From: Tubiluchus corallicola
Taxonomy: Eukaryota; Priapulida; Priapulimorpha; Priapulimorphida; Tubiluchidae
Direction: 5' to 3'
DNA length: 51,000 nucleotides
Assembly (NCBI GenBank): GCA_030141605.1
Contig: JAQGDQ010000559.1
Span: 64,001-115,000, forward strand
Shown here: positions 42,501 to 51,000 of the stretch, in pieces
Numbering within the stretch: position 1 is the first letter of the stretch
How the letters are laid out: each line of letters starts with the position of its first letter
The notes under the pieces: generated by a model
The model's database searches: none
What the model was told of the DNA's origin: nothing
Seen by the model: the letters and a program-made list of their open reading frames with translations, nothing else
Made by a program: the position numbers and the translations under genes

Positions 42501-45500
42501 TATTTTTATCTTTAAACTTGCCTAGTTTTAGCACAACACACTGTATATCTTACAGTAGCACTGTACTTCAATTTTTGCCTTGACAAACACGTGCAACACG
42601 CTCGTGGAATATCATTGCTGTTGAAAATTATGTTAGTTTGTGATGTCATCAGTAATTGGGCTCGCTCCCCGTTAATTAAGATTTGAATCCACCATCCAAT
42701 TATCAGAAACGCTTTTGCAATATTACTTGTGTTAAAATGTAAACTTTTTATCGGATTTGAAAACGGGGTAGCATATGAAAAATTCTCCTGTCTTACAGTC
42801 TTTTAAACTTGTAACGTTCAAAGTCAAAAATGTAATGAATGGCTCATGGCTGTTACAAGCTGTGAAATTTCAATTATTGGGAGCGTTTGTTTGTAATATC
42901 AATGTTAGTCAAAAACGCTCTAGCGGCGCCTGGTGGGACTCTTTAGAAGGAGATACAAAGCTCTTTGGCAAGAGGAGGGGAATAGGGTTGCGCGGTGGTG
43001 TGGGTCCTGTTTTATTACGCCTCCTCCAAGAGAAGTAGCGACGAGTTGATTGGAGGTTTCATTTCGGGCGATTCTCGCTAAGAAAATTGCTGACGTTTTG
43101 CATTGCTCTGACGTCATTCCGTGACGTCGGCCTATAACTTTACTTCAGTAAAAGCTACTGCTCGCTTTGCATTACATAAATAAACGTAGTATGTTCGCGC
43201 ATTACTGATCACTGTACATTAGTACTAGGTTTTTGCTAGTCTCTATTAATGACGCAGATATTTTACTTACTTTTAGGAAGAACTGAAGTTTCGTTTGTCT
43301 AGTTTTGCTAGAGATTCGAAACATGACCAAGCGAGTTGCTCTGTGGTAATTCTACTCTCTGCTGATGGCTGTGCAAGTGATTTCTTCCCTACAAGCTCTG
43401 GGCAACTGGATTTTAGAAACGAGATTTTGCCTCTTTACCACGGTAAGCTGTCAACTTTTGGTAATCTTTTTGCAACTTGGAACAAAAGTGTTAATGAATG
43501 GTTTGTGTAGAACGTGCAGTCTCTTCTCTTCTCTTCTCTTCTCTTCTCTTCTCTTCTCTTCTCTTCTCTTCTCTTCTCTTCTCTTCTCTTCTCTTCTCTT
43601 CTCTTCTCTTCTCTTCTCTTCTCTTCTCTTCTCTTCTCTTCTCTTCTCTTCTCTTCTCTTCTCTTCTCTTCTCTTCTCTTCTATTCTCTTCTCTTCTCTT
43701 CTCTTCTCTTCTCTTCTCTCTTCTCTTCTCTTCTCTTCTCTTCTCTTCTCTTCTCTTCTCTTCTCTCCTCTCCTCTCCTCTCCTCTCTTCTCTTCTCTTC
43801 TCTTCTCTTCTCTTCTCTTCTCTTCTCTTCTCTTCTCTTCTCTTCTCTTATCTTCTCTTCTCTTCTCTTCTCATCTCACACTAACGCCGAACGTAGCTAA
43901 ATGTACGTAAAATATGATTTGCATTTTCCAGCTTCTTTGTATGCGATGTATCATTTTTTGATATCGCTAATTTAGTACAGAATATGAATGCTCACTTGTT
44001 TGTTACTTTTACAGAGAAGAACGCGCCATATTTATCAGGCAAACCGAAAATCTTTATTCTTCATGGCTGCCGAGGAGGTAGGAAAACAATTATTCTTTAT
44101 TTTTATTCTTTCTTTCTTATTCTTGCTACTGTGTGAATCATTGCAAACTGTGAACAATAATTCGCCTATAAACGTTCTTGAATATGTGACAGGAATGGTC
44201 GAGCGTTCATAGTGTGTGACTGAGACACGTTTGCTGGTTCAGTGTCTCATCTTAGAGAATTACAACTAATGATATGTAAAATTCCGGTCCTGCCACCACC
44301 CACATTAGGCAGACATTTTCCTCTGTGTTAGATTTCAATGTAGAGTGCTGAGGTGTATAAAGAAGTAATACATAAGACAAAGGTTTCAACATCAATCCAA
44401 ATGCGGAATTGTCAGCACTATGAGTGTTGCTTAACTTTCTATCCCGCAAAAGTGGCTACATGTTTTACAAAGAAGCCAAGTTTTACATTTGTAAATGTCC
44501 AATCGCATGAACATATACTGTTTTACGTCACTGATTGTGAGTCACTTTTTTCCAGGGCAGAGTTTTCCTCCCGTAAATGACGTCATGATATGCAGCGCGA
44601 CACCTGGTGAGTCATCCCATGATTATGATTTTATGGACGAGTGTGTGTAGATTATCATGTGCTCTAGAAAATGAACTATAGTTTCAAATGGCAATCGTCA
44701 CTGTCATTCAAACCAGATCGCTGAAGTTTTAAGCCTGGCTGTCAGCAATACATGTCATTTGTTTCTTTTAAACTCTTGCAAATGGTTCTGCCACGAAAAG
44801 CTGATTTAGTAAAATAAATCGTTGTACTGGTTGTGTGAAGCTGATTATTGGTGTTTTAGGGATGGCAAAACTATGAAGAGTCTGATTATAAAACTACACG
44901 TTTATTGAACATCAAACACAATAAATATAACAGATAGTAATGTCACGCCCCCTGATCTAGCTTGTTCTGCTCCGGCTACCAGACTCAATCCCCTGAGCTG
45001 GGCGCATCACAAGGCTTATATATCGTGCGGCGAGCTTCGACGCTTTGGTTCTGAATCACTTACTCACGTGACACCACTCCTTAACTGGCTTCAAACCAGC
45101 ATTCATCAACATAATTATCTATCATAATCTAACACTTTTAACATAGTTTAACAGGTCCTCTTTACTGCATTTCACATTGAGGAGCGTCCAAATGTATTGT
45201 ATAAAAAACTCATTATACATATACATTATATGTGTATGTTTTGCAGTTGAATATATTGGTTTGACTATATTTGTAGCATCATACAGTAACAGCGATGGAC
45301 GTTTCTTCATAAATTCGTTTGTAAAAACAGTGGCCGACTACGGGTTTAATCTGTCACTGCAGGAACTTTTGACAAAGGTGAGGCAAAATGAAACGATTCA
45401 AAGCACAAGAAAACTCTCCATAAACATAAAGCTTGAAAATGCCCTTGAAATTTTAAGCCACCTACATATTGCATGCAGGGCTTGCGTCGGCAGTAACGCT

Positions 45501-48500
45501 GTATAAAACTTGTAAATTTATATTCCCACGGTGACCATTAGAAGCAGCCATTTTAATAGTAGGTCGTTTGAAACAACTTTAGATAAGATTGAGTAAAGTT
45601 TGAAAAAATAATCAGAGCATTCGTAGCACGCACGTTGTTAACTAAGTAAAATTTTGAATTTCTTAATAAGAATAAAAATAGGTTTTTGATTAGTGAGTGG
45701 CGCACCCTGGAGGGTGAGCCAGCAACATTTCATCAATTGCCGCGAACATTTTAAATTATTTTTGTAGTTACATAAGTCTTTCCAGCAGGTAAGTGAAATG
45801 CTAAGTAATATAGATTTGCACGGAAGGTTTTTTGGGACATAATTTAACATTTCGTTTTCTTCCCCTGATTTACGTTGTGTGTAGATGACGTCATGTAATG
45901 GCGCCGTCGGGACAGTATTGCGGGAGATTTGAAATGAAAACAAATAAAAATTCCTTTCAACGCGAGCACGATATACGCGTAAAAATGCTCTAAAGTAATG
46001 TAATTTTTTATGGTGATATTTCTGAAGTACCCCTTTCTTGTACCTTAAGACCACACTGTTGTGTAAAAGTATAAAAGTACATGTCCATTTTTATTACAGG
46101 CACTTAAAAACATTTATAGTTAAAAGAACACAACTTTATTATAACTTTTTACCTTACATAGTTGAGAAAGCTGCTTACCATTGCAAAACATCCAGACATT
46201 TTAAAGTAAGGATATGTGGATATTTGGGTATTTCGTCTAGAACCGGCAAAAAATTAAAAAATTCTCCTCAATCCAGCATTAATGACCACATTTGTGCCTC
46301 TGGCCACAAAGCTGATTTTAATCATTTCAGCATTGTGACCAGAGCTACAAGTTTCTTTTCTACGGCTCTGCTTAATCATTACCTATTTGGCTTCTGCTAA
46401 CTACATAATTATTGCATATTTTACTGTATCAATTTCTTTCCTACTGGCCTGCTTATTTGTTACCTGTTTGGCTTCTGTTAACTACTTAATTAGTGCATAA
46501 CAGGTTTTGCCTACATAAACTGGTTGTATGTTTGTAAATTTACCACTGATGATGACAGCAGTAGTCTGCCAAAACGTTTGACATGATTTTTACCTATATA
46601 AGGTAAAAACTTTAATAAACTTGTGTTGTTTTAACTATAAAAGTATTTGTTATACAAAGTTTAATGAAGTTTAATCATAACATAAACATTACAGGTTCAA
46701 GGAAAAATGTCACCAGGGGGCGAACAAGATGCAGGAGGTGAAATGGGTTCGTCTCAGCTGCTTAGCTTTGAATCAACATTAAAATACCCTCTTTACTTCA
46801 ATCCACCTGTGGTAAGAATGATGTAATTCACTGTGTACTTCAAATGTGTTGGTACGATTTCTGGATACAAAAGCTAAGATTTTTGTAATTTCTCTCAGGG
46901 CAAAGTTGCGATACATACGTCCAATGCACGAAGTTCTTTAAAATACAAGAAAACGCTGATCATAAATAAATCTTAAAAAGTTCGTCTTAAACATTCGTAT
47001 GACTTATGTACTTCTTTCTTATTGTGCCCAGAGCTTGCGCTAGCAGTAACGCTGTATAGAACTTGTAAATTTAAACACTCATTTCACAGTGAGGCTGCAC
47101 AAAAAAATGCTTCGAGGATAAATTCCTTGCGGCATTGCTCACGAAAACGAAACTCATTGTTTCTAAGACACCCTTCACAGTGAAGACGCATGCGGTTCCT
47201 CGTTAGGAATTCTACCATTAGCTAGAAGTTGTGCATCCTCCTCGCGAGGAATTTTGCCCTATGGTAGAAATACTGCATGTTACATTTTCGTGAGGAATCT
47301 AAGATGTTCTGTAAGATATTCAGTGTGCTGTACTAAAACTAAGCAAGGTCTATGATGAAAATTCAAATTTGAAACTTACTGCTGTGCTCACGCATGAGTT
47401 GTCGAACGTGTGCTCTACGTCACAAACGAACACCTCTGAACTGAGAGGTGAGTACCTGTTTTTGTGCAATGCGGTTCTGAGATGCAGGTGCTAGCGCCTA
47501 TCGAATGGCAAAATACATGTAACAGCGAAGAACTAGTGGCATGAGCATAAATTGTTTTTGTGTGGCAGGTATTCTTTTACATAAGTCATTTTTGAAAAAT
47601 AGTATATTTCTTTTCAGTATTTTAAAGATTAGAATGTTCTGACCTACAGTTTGAGATTGGGTCCAAGTTTGCTTTAAATAAAGGTTAAATAAGCACTTCT
47701 CGCTTTTCATTGCAGGAAACGGGTCCACTTGGCATAGGCACCGCATTCGCTTATTGGCACTGGTGTGGATTTCCCTCCATCATCAAAGACGACTTCCTCG
47801 GAGAGCTGACAAAATGGAAGGAGGAAAAAAACGTTGGCAATGTGGTGATGAAACAAATCATCCTCTACTCTCAGAGCTGCCTAAGCAAACCCTCGGGATT
47901 TGACTCGTTCAAAGAGAGCGCGTGCTCTTTTGCAATCCGCAAAGACGTGGCCGGGACGAAGGCGCGGAAGTATGGCGTCAGCATCTACCCAATATCGACT
48001 GACGGAAGGACCTTCTATTTTGCAATGGATTATCCGAGTATCTTGCAGGGTGTTTCTGGAAACAGCAACAGCGCTAAACAAATGCTTGGAGAGATGACAG
48101 CCTTCCACCTGGCATTGTTGAATATACTGAAAAGCGAGGCTCGAGAGAACCCCCTCGTTCCGTTCGTTCTGCTGCCATATGATGACGCCACCGAGGAGTT
48201 GCAGACCCTTCTTGGTAGAGCTGTCCAAAAGATGGTCAGACCAGAGTCACAAACTGTAATATGTCTGAGAGGACCAGACACGGACTGGAATTATCCCGAT
48301 TGGCTTGAGGAAGGGTTGCGGGAAGAAAGTACCTCTCTCACTGACAGAATGCCAGTGGGATTCCTGGCGGCGGAAAGGTAACGGAAAATGAATTAATTAA
48401 TTTACAGATACTAAGAGCAGTTTAGTTTCTACAAAAATTTCTAATTTTGAGAAATTGTTACCGTGTCAGGACGAATTCGTCATTATACATTTGTCAAAGT

Positions 48501-50378
48501 TCGCATTGCATATAATTCTAATCTGTTATGTATGATTATAAAGAAGACAGAGTGCAATTTAAATTTTACAACTTTTACTTGTAACTGCGATGACCGTTAG
48601 GTGCAGCCATTTTAATAGTAAGTCGTATATGACAAGTTTAGATAACATCGTGTAGTTTGGAAAAATAATCAGAGCTTTCGTAAATATAAATTACTTTACA
48701 TTGTCAAATAAGATCGTGGTGAGTAAATGGTTTTATTTTGTAGCTTTTGTAGTATTAATTATGTTAAAATGTATACTTTTTATCGGTCTTGAAAATAGGG
48801 TATTTATGTTTTCCTTCTTTCAGATATGCTGGATTCTTTTTTCGCATATATTCAACGAATTTGCAGCAGCGTATTGACGAATTTGAACAAGAGCACGGCC
48901 AAGATTTTGACAAAATCCCAGAGAAGGAGGTACGTAATAGAAACAACTTTTCTGTGATGCGACAACGCGCTTTTGTTAGTATTATTTACCCCTATAAGCT
49001 TACCAGTGCTTGAAAAGAGAAACTACACTCATACCTCGGTTTCCGGACAAAAGCGGGGAGACGTCGGTCCATATTTACCAATACCAAGATAATACAACAG
49101 GCGCCGTGCATTAGACTCACGGTGATGTAGAATCAATTGTCTCCAAAAACGTCTAGTACGAGCCGCTCCTATGCAAAAGTATGTAAAAACTGACGGCAAT
49201 TGACTCAAGTATTTCGCATAATTGATTCTATATTTCCCATAGAGATATACACGTGGTTACACTGATGTAAACAAAGTGAGGGCCTGCCATCTAGCGGTCA
49301 GCTCGCAAAACAACGGAGTGTGTCCGTAATATGCAGAACTTTTTAACGGTTTGAATTAGTTTTGACAGTGGGGGAGGGGGGGGGGGCTACGGTAAGCCAC
49401 GGTGCGTTTTGCGAAAAGTTACGAAGTTTATCAATTACGTCATAATCTTCAAGTGAGAACGATGGCTGCCATCGGATCTGAAAATTCCTATTCAGTGGCA
49501 CCGAAAATTAGCTTTACATCTTATATACGTGCAGTTTTTTGCAATTTTATTTGTCATTTTTTCTAAGTTTAAGTGATAACAGTAAATAAAACCATTATGC
49601 CAAGTGACCTGTCCTTTCCTTTAACAGGTCTCTGAAATGTCACTGGGAGGCTTAACAATTTAGTACACTGTTTAATAAGCAGCAGTAATTGAATTGTTCA
49701 TTATCGATCTCTTTATCAATCAGTGAACAACTTCCCGCATTATTTCCGGCAGATCAAGATTACTGGAACACACGAGCGAAACACGTGCCAGGTAGACGAG
49801 GATAATGCCATCTATGAATGTGTTTTGTAACGTTTTTATCAAATGTTTCAATATTATATAATAAACACAATACAAGCTAAGATGGGTTTTTTGTATTTTT
49901 GCAGGAGGGCGTTAAGTTCACCGTAAACAAGCTACTCGTTCTTCTTCCGTCATCCTGCAAGGTTCTGGACACACTTGAAGACGTGAGTGGCGTGGAAATG
50001 ATAGGAAACATCTCAGAACTCCAGGCGCCAGCAACCGATAGACGGCTGTTTCTGTCGCACAGACAACGGTACGTTGGACACAGCACGGTTTACAAGCTGG
50101 GCGAGGACTACTTCATTGCAGAATTTGCCACACCGCTGCGCTTGTTTGACGTCATGAGAAGTCGTGACGTCATCGACGACAAGTTACTGGCCATCTACTA
50201 CGAGCAGTTTGTCAACCGACTGTACACAGTTCTTCAGGAAAACGCTTTTTATCAGAATAATTTTGAACTGGTGGCATATGACGACACGGCAGATGCTGGG
50301 GGCAGTCTTGTTCAAACCCTCAGATGGCTCTTTCTTAGAAGTGCTACAGCACCGAAATATACGGCACTGTATAACTAA
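39407..50378 (+). CDS. Caspase-like / STING / STING fusion protein, 10 exons, 671 aa
   Basis: Exons: 39407-39518 (ATG at 39450), 41874-42050, 43277-43442, 44015-44077, 44556-44606, 45247-45377, 46695-46811, 47716-48377, 48824-48929, 49905-50378 (TAA 50376-50378). All junctions are AG/GT and all phases fit. Residues about 24-258 form a caspase-like p20/p10 domain, about 259-445 a first STING ligand-binding domain, and about 470-660 a second one. STING binds cyclic dinucleotides as a dimer; caspases are death-pathway Cys proteases (family knowledge). Here the caspase Cys is kept (Cys156) but the catalytic His is Ala111. No transmembrane helix, TIR, CARD or death-effector domain is visible, so the protein is probably cytosolic. 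Inference: a ligand-controlled caspase-fold signalling or scaffold protein. An in-frame TAG precedes the ATG; a 5' untranslated exon is likely because an acceptor-like site lies at 39404-39406. I know of no described protein with this architecture. Confidence 0.85.
39540..40085 (+). repeat. Dispersed repeat J, long copy
   Basis: Begins ggcgcgttcacac and is packed with agtaactcgc-type words in both orientations. Related to 1750-1965. Foldback-type MITE likely. Confidence 0.6.
40265..40639 (+). mobile_element. Dispersed repeat B, full copy with TIRs
   Basis: Left end cagtaagccttttca and right end tgaaaaggcttattactg are inverted. Defines the family seen at 3582 and 23838. Confidence 0.8.
41150..41500 (+). 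repeat. GTT/GGT trinucleotide microsatellite
   Basis: Interrupted (GTT)n/(GGT)n with gtc and gct variants in the fusion gene's first intron. Val/Leu-rich and Asn/Thr-rich frames across it are artefacts. Confidence 0.95.
41600..41800 (-). mobile_element. Penelope-like 3' end remnant
   Basis: Reverse complement resembles 46500-46635: catcatcagaggtcaa and aaaatcatgtcaaac correspond to the gatgatgacagc and gtttgacatgatttt words there. Confidence 0.6.
41874..42050 (+). CDS. Fusion gene exon 2, caspase p20 start
   Basis: Acceptor atatag, donor gtaagt, 59 codons, phase 0 to 0. VYRMDSTPRGYCLIINS is the classic opening of initiator-type caspase p20 (compare the PRGxCLIINN block), followed by MRQLFEQLGFVVEFYE. 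Arg49 in GNRKG aligns with the first S1-pocket Arg of caspases. Confidence 0.93.
42105..42660 (-). repeat. Dispersed repeat F, copy 2
   Basis: Opposite orientation to 22020-22345 over its right part (ctctcagttcagatgtg, cttgcctagttttagcac). In intron 2 of the fusion gene. Confidence 0.7.
42905..43240 (+). repeat. Dispersed repeat H, copy 2
   Basis: Matches 14765-15110, starting ctctagcggcgcctggtggg. It lies just before exon 3. Confidence 0.7.
43277..43442 (+). CDS. Fusion gene exon 3, caspase p20 with altered His motif
   Basis: Acceptor tttttag-like (cttttag) and donor gtaagc, phase 0 to 1. SCSVVILLSADGCASDFF aligns with the caspase block ending LLSHG; the catalytic His is replaced by Ala (residue 111). 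A 355-bp pentanucleotide tract begins about 75 bp after the donor. Confidence 0.9.
43518..43873 (+). repeat. (TTCTC)n pentanucleotide microsatellite, about 355 bp
   Basis: Nearly pure repeat with a few tctcc and single-base variants, in intron 3. Ser/Leu/Phe frames across it are artefacts. Confidence 0.98.
44015..44077 (+). CDS. Fusion gene exon 4, caspase active-site cysteine
   Basis: Acceptor tttacag, donor gtagga, phase 1 to 1. LSGKPKIFILHGCRG aligns with the caspase GKPKxFxIQACRG block. Cys156 is kept, but the preceding Gln-Ala is His-Gly, so the S1-pocket Gln is lost. Confidence 0.92.
44556..44606 (+). CDS. Fusion gene exon 5, 51-nt mini-exon joining p20 and p10
   Basis: Acceptor tttttccag, donor gtgagt, phase 1 to 1. 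It encodes 17 residues ending DVMICSATP, which with the next exon forms the first p10 strand (caspases: DFLYAYSTAPG). Skipping it would keep the frame but remove that strand. Too short for an ORF scan; found by looking for the missing p10 motif. Confidence 0.85.
44840..45110 (+). repeat. Sequence related to 30785-30880
   Basis: Shares atgaagagtctgattataaaa / acacgtttattgaac words with the intergenic copy. Possibly an LTR or element end; not classified. Confidence 0.35.
45247..45377 (+). CDS. Fusion gene exon 6, caspase p10
   Basis: Acceptor tttgcag, donor gtgagg, phase 1 to 0. SYSNSDGRFFINSFVKTV and LSLQELLTK align with caspase p10 SWRNSKDGSWFIQSL and LLTRV. The Arg that lines the S1 pocket in caspases is Ser189 here. 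Confidence 0.92.
45600..46030 (+). repeat. Dispersed repeat G, copy
   Basis: Matches 17870-18330 (gtgagtggcgcaccctggag, aagtctttccagcaggtaag) plus the 25540-25650 fragment, so this is the most complete copy. A further piece lies at 48590-48690. Confidence 0.75.
46130..46640 (+). pseudogene. Penelope-like retroelement fragment, 3' end
   Basis: The plus frame has YLGISSRTGKKLKNSPQSS, NDHI and FSIV, like the linker before the GIY-YIG endonuclease of Penelope-like elements (HLGIS..TGK...SAI.DH...F.IL). The frame ends at 46398-46400 without the endonuclease. It lies inside intron 6. Confidence 0.7.
46695..46811 (+). CDS. Fusion gene exon 7, end of caspase domain
   Basis: Acceptor attacag, donor gtaaga, 39 codons, phase 0 to 0. 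It starts VQGKM (caspases: VNRKV) and ends STLKYPLYFNPP, like the C-terminal strand of caspases. There is no stop before the donor. If the intron is retained, translation stops at 46824-46826 after four extra residues. Confidence 0.88.
46812..46826 (+). other. Potential alternative stop (intron 7 retention)
   Basis: Reading through the exon 7 donor gives four codons then TAA. This would release a caspase-fold-only product of about 262 residues. Seen in sequence; use is unknown. Confidence 0.35.
47290..47690 (+). repeat. Dispersed repeat F, copy 3
   Basis: Matches 22020-22345 (gtgctgtactaaaactaagc, gaactgagaggtgagt, agattgggtccaag). Ends about 25 bp before the first STING exon. Confidence 0.75.
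47716..48377 (+). CDS. Fusion gene exon 8, first STING ligand-binding domain
   Basis: Acceptor attgcag, donor gtaacg, phase 0 to 2. One exon encodes residues 259-478. AFAYWHWCGF aligns with the STING dimer-helix motif (human AWSYYIGY). DVAGTKARKYGVSIY aligns without gaps to the human segment around Arg238/Tyr240, keeping both (Arg342, Tyr344) while the Arg232 position is Val. MDYPSILQ replaces the EYATPLQ motif. VLLPYDD aligns with the later strand. Similarity is seen by eye; a profile search should score it. Confidence 0.82.
48824..50378 (+). CDS. Fusion gene exons 9-10, second STING ligand-binding domain
   Basis: Exon 9 (48824-48929; acceptor tttcag, donor gtacgt) and exon 10 (49905-50378). 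AERYAGFFFRIY matches the STING dimer helix, NKLLVLLPSSC matches human LYILLPLDC, and AEFATPLRLF matches EYATPLQTLF with the Glu-Thr-Pro pocket residues kept (Glu587, Thr590, Pro591). ELVAYDD matches RLIAYQE. This domain is more typical than the first. The stop TAA (50376-50378) comes soon after the last expected helix, and a LINE fragment follows within tens of bases. Confidence 0.9.
49030..49340 (-). repeat. Dispersed repeat family C, copy
   Basis: Contains actgacggcaattgactcaa and atatacacgtggttacactg, in intron 9. A G-run at 49370-49386 follows. Confidence 0.65.
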
Positions 50379-50389
50379 CCTGTACTCGG

Positions 50390-51000
50390 ATGTAGGTCAA
50401 AGGACCACCACGGAGAAAGGACCACCACGGAGAAAGGACGACCAGTCAAAGAGCCACCTGACAATAGTAGATGAAATAAAAAACTCAATAGAGGAGAAAC
50501 TGAACAGAATGGATCTCGCTGTAAACAAAAATAAAACTGAAGAGTTTCACGTGACACGCCATGGTGACGAATCATGGCAAAGATGCAAATATCTCGGTAG
50601 TCTCCTGGCAACAGAAGACGACATATCAAGTCAGAAGATAGTGGCATTATCAGCTTACTCAACACTCACAAAGGTTTTTGAGAATAGGAAGGTTTCTGTG
50701 GAAACAAAAATTAGAATATTCTCAGCCTTAGTTGAAAGTGTATTTCTGTATAACTCTGAGCTCTGGACATTAAAGCTGAAATGCGTTTCAAAGGCGAAAT
50801 TACAGAAACATTTTGGATATAAGATGGCCAAAGAAAATTTCAAACTAAGATCTATATCAAAAAATACAAGAAGAGCCTTGGACAAGAAAAATAAAAAGAC
50901 GCTGTTTGAGATGGATTGGGCAAATGCTTAGACTACCTGATGATGTTCCAGTAAAGATAGCTCTTCAACAAGCCACAGAACCAGCTAAAAAACCTGCAGG
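50390..51000 (+). pseudogene. Non-LTR (LINE) reverse transcriptase fragment
   Basis: One frame (about 50403-50931) has KYLGSLLATEDDISSQKI, VSVETKIRIFSALVESV and FLYNSELWTL, the thumb region typical of LINE reverse transcriptases. A frame shift near 50925 continues as RLPDDVPVKIALQQA, also typical. Catalytic domains are absent. It starts just after the fusion gene's stop and runs off the window; the left edge has a tandem ggaccaccacggagaaa. Confidence 0.85.

Noticed and set aside
43365-43910. Poly Ser-Leu-Leu-Phe frames in three registers
   Set aside because: Artefact of the TTCTC microsatellite; the first residues overlap true exon 3 out of frame.
47881-48281. Minus-strand frames opposite the first STING exon
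   Set aside because: Shadows of a GC-richer coding exon; no independent features.
50164-50931. 255-codon frame joining the last exon region to reverse transcriptase
   Set aside because: Its first 80 codons are the STING exon read out of frame; only the part after about 50403 is LINE-derived.

Overview
This is a window of an intron-rich, AT-rich animal genome, most likely an invertebrate. Both genes have many short exons with GT/AG junctions and introns of about 0.5-3 kb. The proteins are metazoan in type (Tousled-like kinase, caspase fold, STING fold), and introns and flanks are full of MITE-like DNA transposons, tRNA- and 5S-derived sequences, Penelope-like and LINE fragments, and minisatellites. 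I cannot name the species or phylum from sequence alone. No bacterial operons, rRNA operon or CRISPR array are present.

Left part (1-29,087, minus strand): a nearly complete Tousled-like kinase (TLK) gene. I place 19 coding exons, all in compatible phase. They run from an N-terminal exon at 29,087 through basic, coiled-coil and kinase-domain exons to a last exon that leaves the window at base 1. Introns hold a 20-bp minisatellite, a 69-bp minisatellite, several terminal-inverted-repeat elements with visible target-site duplications, four tandem tRNA-like units and a 5S-like sequence. An 82-bp minisatellite repeats the acceptor and first bases of the last TLK exon in this window.

Middle (about 29.1-39.4 kb): no convincing gene. 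It holds two arrays of one 45-bp minisatellite, 21-bp and 60-bp repeats, a tRNA-like fragment, AT-rich palindromes and a long ATT tract. The two genes are divergent around it.

Right part (39,407-50,378, plus strand): the main discovery. Ten phase-compatible exons encode a predicted protein of 671 residues. It has a caspase-like p20/p10 domain followed by two tandem STING-type cyclic-dinucleotide-binding domains. I see no transmembrane segment and no death-fold prodomain. The caspase keeps the active-site Cys, but the catalytic His is replaced by Ala and two of three S1-pocket residues are changed, so it may be a pseudo-caspase. The two STING domains differ at ligand-pocket positions, so they could pair within one chain into an asymmetric pocket. 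Together this suggests a single-chain nucleotide-sensing, death-fold signalling protein. A LINE reverse-transcriptase fragment follows its stop codon.

All exon models and repeat calls were made by eye. Splice junctions, domain assignments and residue equivalences need confirmation by RNA data and profile or structure searches.
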